Assembly (NCBI GenBank): GCA_013298985.1
Contig: JAAFJS010000001.1
Span: 31,855 to 95,854, forward strand
Reading direction: 5' to 3'
DNA from: Cytophagales bacterium
GTDB lineage: Bacteria; Bacteroidota; Bacteroidia; Cytophagales; Thermoflexibacteraceae
DNA length: 64,000 bases
The position numbers were made by a program, and so were the translations under genes. A model generated the notes under the pieces. It worked only from the letters and a program-made list of their open reading frames with translations. It was not told where the DNA came from and did no database searches. The first letter of the stretch is position 1; every line of letters starts with the position of its first letter. Positions 60,087 to 64,000 of the stretch are shown piece by piece.

Positions 60087-61480
60087 CAGAGTTGGTACTC
60101 AGGCAGTGAAGTTACCGCTATCGCCAAATTTTTCTGATTTTCTTCTTTGTTTGCGCCATAGCTCATTTGCGATAAAAGGTTTTTGTTAGTCGCTGAAAGT
60201 GGAACTTGCAAAAGAAAATTTGCAACGCTTTCTGTGGTGTCATTTTGTTTGAAAATGCCTTCAAACTGCGCCCAATCAAAGGTAGCCTTGATAGATTGGA
60301 GTTTTCGTTTAGCAAAAAAATCCGTATTTACATCACCGTCTTCTTTTGCCTGCAAGGGAATTTCCACCATTCTATACAGGATTTGGGGTAGCAAAGTCCT
60401 AATCACGACCGTTGTGCTGTCAATCCATGCGCGACCTTCTTTCCAGCCCGCTACGTTAGGCGGATAAAAAAGCATCTGTCCCAACACTTTTTGAAGGAAC
60501 AAAAGTGGTTCTTTTTCAGTAAAACCCAAGTTAAATTGTTTGCGAAGTGTAGAGATGTACTCAATGGGCGATTTGATTCTTACGCCAACATTGGAGGCTT
60601 CATAAAACCAATCTGCTGTCAAAATCTCTTTCATTAGCGCGCCAATATCATAGTTAGACTGATAAAAATTATCAGATAATTGATTGACTATCTGATTATT
60701 GACTTTTTCATTGACAAAGTATTGATAAATTTTGGTGGTTACGAACTTAGCTGTTTGTTTGTTTTCCAAAATCATATTCAAAATGTCTTCTCCCTCAAAT
60801 TTACCCGTTTTGCCAAAAAACATTTTTTCACCAAAATCATGTTTAAACTTACGGAAAACAAAGTTTCCATTTTGCTCAAAATCCCAACCTGTGAACGCCC
60901 TTGCCGCATTTTTGATGTCTTGCTCGGTATAATTGCCTCTGCCCAAGGTAAATAACTCCATGACTTCGCGGGCAAAATTTTCGTTTGGGCTATCTTTTTT
61001 GTTCTGTTTGTTGTTGAGAAATTGCAACATTTCAGCATCTTTGGAAATGGCGTGAAGCATATCGCCAAACTTGCCAAGTGCGTGCTTGCGAAGCGTATTG
61101 TTTTGATTTTGGACAAAAAAGGCATTTTTGGCATGGCAGGCAAAATGTCCATGCCAAAATAGGGTCATTTTTTCGCGCAACATTCCTTCACTTTCTGCCA
61201 TTCTATCTAACCACAAGAGGTTTAAATCTTTGATTTTGGAAATGGATTCGCGAATCATCTCCTTTTTTTCCTCTTTGTCCGCAAACATAAATTTCCCAAT
61301 TTTGACCTGATTTTCTTCTACTATTTTGAGGTCTTTGATGGTTTCACTTTCTTTAAATAGCTGATTGACAACCTCTTTGATAGATTTATTTTTGTTTTTT
61401 TCTATATTGGCTATGCTTTCCCCAAAGCCTGCGCGCAGGTAGAGGTGTTGGATTTTGGTTTGTTCGCTGACAGTTGGCAT
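60083..61480 (-). CDS. DUF1800 family protein
   Basis: IQHLYLRAGFGES...REKMTLFWHGHFACH...NENFAREVMELFTLGRGNYTEQDIKNAARAFTGW...FYPPNVAGWKEGRAWID. Confidence 0.95.
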   Translation of the reverse strand: MPTVSEQTKIQHLYLRAGFGESIANIEKNKNKSIKEVVNQLFKESETIKDLKIVEENQVKIGKFMFADKEEKKEMIRESISKIKDLNLLWLDRMAESEGMLREKMTLFWHGHFACHAKNAFFVQNQNNTLRKHALGKFGDMLHAISKDAEMLQFLNNKQNKKDSPNENFAREVMELFTLGRGNYTEQDIKNAARAFTGWDFEQNGNFVFRKFKHDFGEKMFFGKTGKFEGEDILNMILENKQTAKFVTTKIYQYFVNEKVNNQIVNQLSDNFYQSNYDIGALMKEILTADWFYEASNVGVRIKSPIEYISTLRKQFNLGFTEKEPLLFLQKVLGQMLFYPPNVAGWKEGRAWIDSTTVVIRTLLPQILYRMVEIPLQAKEDGDVNTDFFAKRKLQSIKATFDWAQFEGIFKQNDTTESVANFLLQVPLSATNKNLLSQMSYGANKEENQKNLAIAVTSLPEYQLC

Positions 61481-61561
61481 ACGCTAAAATGGCTATAATT
61501 TTTTATAAGATTTCAGACACATTTTAGATGCAAAAAGAGGAGAAAGGTTTAAAATGGATTT

Positions 61562-62140
61562 TTATTTTTTTCCAGTAAACTCGTCATACAGTTTTTGTGC
61601 TTTGGCAAGGGCATCTTCGAGTTTGTCGTTTTCAACCACCACATCAAATAATTTTTCGTACAGAAGTTCTTTGACAGCTTTGGCGATTCGTTCTGCGCGT
61701 TTGGCTTCGGACTCGGTGTTTCGCTTTTCGAGGCGTTCTTTCAACACCTCTACCGAGCTGACTTTGACAAAAATAGCAAGCGAATCTTCTTTATATCGTT
61801 TTTTTAATCGCAAACCACCTTCTACATCTACATCAAAAATCAAATTTTTGCCTTCTGCGCGCACACGTTCTATTTCTGATTTGAGTGTTCCATAATATGT
61901 ACCTTGATATACCTGCTCATACTCAGCAAATTCCTTGTTTTCTATCTTTTGTTCAAAATCTTCTTTAGTTAGGAAATAATAGTCTTTGCCTTCGACTTCG
62001 TAGTCGCGACGCGGGCGCGTAGTAGCTGATACCGAGAAAGTTAAATCTGGATTGGTTTCTAATAAATGCCTTACAATGGTTGTTTTCCCTGCGCCTGATG
62101 GTGCTGAAAAAATAATGAGCTTGGTATTATTCATGGTCAA
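61562..62140 (-). CDS. gmk: guanylate kinase
   Basis: IIFSAPSGAGKTTIVRHLLETNPDLTFSVSATTRPRRDYEVEGKDYYFLTKEDFE. Confidence 0.97.
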   Translation of the reverse strand: MTMNNTKLIIFSAPSGAGKTTIVRHLLETNPDLTFSVSATTRPRRDYEVEGKDYYFLTKEDFEQKIENKEFAEYEQVYQGTYYGTLKSEIERVRAEGKNLIFDVDVEGGLRLKKRYKEDSLAIFVKVSSVEVLKERLEKRNTESEAKRAERIAKAVKELLYEKLFDVVVENDKLEDALAKAQKLYDEFTGKK

Positions 62141-62211
62141 AAATTAGCGCAATAGTTTAAAAAGTGAAATAAAAAAACAGCGTACCTAAAAAATAGGTTT
62201 TCAGACAAGAA

Positions 62212-62283
62212 TCCCACCGTTAAAACGGTGGATTAAAATAATAACTTTGCCTTAGTCCCACACGACAACTGTGGTGGGCTTTC
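62212..62283 (-). repeat. REP-like two-hairpin element, copy B (inverted relative to copy A)
   Basis: Reverse complement: gaaagcccacc-acagttgtcgtgtggga...ttattattttaat-ccaccgttttaacggtggga. Confidence 0.7.
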
Positions 62284-62310
62284 TATCAGTTTTTTTAGAT
62301 ACGCCAAAAA

Positions 62311-63726
62311 TTACATATTCAAAGCGCGATTGCCTGTGGCTACCAAGCACGCCTCTTTGAAAGCCTCTGTAAAGGTTGGGTGTGCGTGGCTCATGCGCGA
62401 CACATCTTCGGCGGAGGCGCGAAATTCCATTGCTACTACTGCCTCCGCAATCATGTCTGCGGCTCTGGGACCAATGATATGAACGCCCAAAATCTCATCT
62501 GTGGTCGCATCAGTAAGCACTTTTACCGTTCCGTCCAAGTCCATGCTGGCGCGTGCGCGACCAAGAGCCTTGAAAGGGAAAGCCCCAGTTTTATATTTTC
62601 TATTGCTTGTTTTTAATTCTTCCTCAGTGTAGCCAACGCCCGCCACCTCAGGCCAAGTATAAACGACATTGGGGATAAGCAAATAATTGATATGCGGTTT
62701 TTGTCCTGCTATTTGCTCGGCAACTACCACGCCCTCTTCCTCCGCTTTGTGGGCAAGCATCGCGCCTGTAACCACATCACCAATCGCATAAATGCCTTTT
62801 GTGGTGGTTTCTAAGTGGTTATTGACTTCTATTCTTCCTTTTTTGTCAGTGGTAATACCCGCATTTTCTAAGCCCAGCCCTTCGGTATAAGGTTTTCTAC
62901 CAATGGAAAGTAGGCAATAATCTCCTTTGAACTCGACTGTTTCGCCCTTTTCGTTTTCTGCTGTTACGGTAACTTCCTTGCCTTTTACGTTTGCGCCCGT
63001 AACCTTGTGTTTGAAGTAAAACTCAAAACCAAGTTTGCCCAAAACCTTTTGGAGTTCCTTGCCCATCGTTTTGTCCATCGAAGAAATGAGGGAATCCATA
63101 AATTCAATCACAATGACTTTTGCGCCAAGCCTTCCATAAATAGAGCCTATTTCCATGCCAATTACGCCACCACCAATGATGATGAGATTTTTTGGAACTT
63201 CTTGGAGTTCAAGGGCTTCGGTAGAGGTAATGATGCGTTTTTTGTCATAAGGAACAGACGGCAGAATGATAGGTTTTGAGCCAGTAGCTATGATGGTTTT
63301 GTCTGTTTCTATTTGTTTGGTTTCGCCACCCTCGCCTTGGTTTTTGGTGGGGGAGATTTTGATAGTATTTTTATCTACAAAAGAGCCATGCCCATAGTAG
63401 GTGTCAATTTTATTTTTTTTCATTAAGTAAGCAACACCATCACAGGTTTGTTTGACCACCTCACGCTTGCGCTGAATCATTTGCGCGAGATTCACTTTGA
63501 GGTCTTTGAGGTCGATGCCATGCGTTTTGAAAGTATGCGCGGCATTGTGGTAATGCTCTGAGGAATCAAGCAACGCCTTAGATGGAATACAGCCCACATT
63601 GAGGCAGGTGCCGCCAAGCGAGTTATATTTCTCGATGATGGCAGTTTTGAGTCCGAGCTGGGCGCAACGGATAGCGGCAATGTAGCCCCCTGGTCCTGAA
63701 CCAATTACTGTTACGTCGTATTTCAT
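62311..63726 (-). CDS. lpdA: dihydrolipoyl dehydrogenase
   Basis: VIGSGPGGYIAAIRCAQLGLKTAIIEKYNSLGGTCLNVGCIPSKALLDSSEHYH; SHAHPTFTEAFKEACL. Confidence 0.98.
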   Translation of the reverse strand: MKYDVTVIGSGPGGYIAAIRCAQLGLKTAIIEKYNSLGGTCLNVGCIPSKALLDSSEHYHNAAHTFKTHGIDLKDLKVNLAQMIQRKREVVKQTCDGVAYLMKKNKIDTYYGHGSFVDKNTIKISPTKNQGEGGETKQIETDKTIIATGSKPIILPSVPYDKKRIITSTEALELQEVPKNLIIIGGGVIGMEIGSIYGRLGAKVIVIEFMDSLISSMDKTMGKELQKVLGKLGFEFYFKHKVTGANVKGKEVTVTAENEKGETVEFKGDYCLLSIGRKPYTEGLGLENAGITTDKKGRIEVNNHLETTTKGIYAIGDVVTGAMLAHKAEEEGVVVAEQIAGQKPHINYLLIPNVVYTWPEVAGVGYTEEELKTSNRKYKTGAFPFKALGRARASMDLDGTVKVLTDATTDEILGVHIIGPRAADMIAEAVVAMEFRASAEDVSRMSHAHPTFTEAFKEACLVATGNRALNM

Positions 63727-64000
63727 TTTTTGAATGGTTATATGGTTATGATGGCTTAGTATCTTATTTTTGACAATGTAAAAATCTTAAAAAATCTCTG
63801 ATATTTATGCAAAAAATGAGAATAAAGTTATAGAATATAGAAAATTAATGCTAAGTTAGTAAGACTTAGAAAATAAACGGAATGGATTATGGTGTAAATG
63901 AATAAGAGAATTGAGGTAATTTTAGTGCAGGACTAAAGTGTTTTTCATCTAATAAATATGGACTTGATGCTAATCCTGTTTTGTATTCCTTTCTGTTTAT

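Overview
AT-rich Bacteroidota chromosome segment, probably Cytophagales-like. Support: TAnnTTTG -7 promoter motifs, T9SS sorting domains, PorP/SprF, PID-CTERM/exosortase. Most of the window is housekeeping: pheS, rplS, recA, lolD-like, parC, ppiD-like, L31, cmk, ettA, meaB, purQ, an ExbB/ExbD cluster, tsaB, gmk, lpdA, plus tRNA-CAT and tRNA-Ser(GGA). Regions worth a second look: (1) a compact exosortase plus a tiny PID-CTERM target, overlapping genes just upstream of a GH13 lipoprotein; (2) a CHAT (caspase-like) protease fused to an AAA_35-type ATPase, overlapping a membrane-anchored protein with two winged-helix-like repeats; (3) a TPR-CHAT protein with an RGG-like stretch next to the protease domain; (4) large T9SS-exported modular proteins, one next to a PorP/SprF gene; (5) a dispersed two-hairpin REP-like element in two inverted copies, a ~109 bp G/C-run palindrome, and a decayed IS5-like transposase remnant. 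All calls come from reading the sequence and the supplied ORF track. No database search was run.
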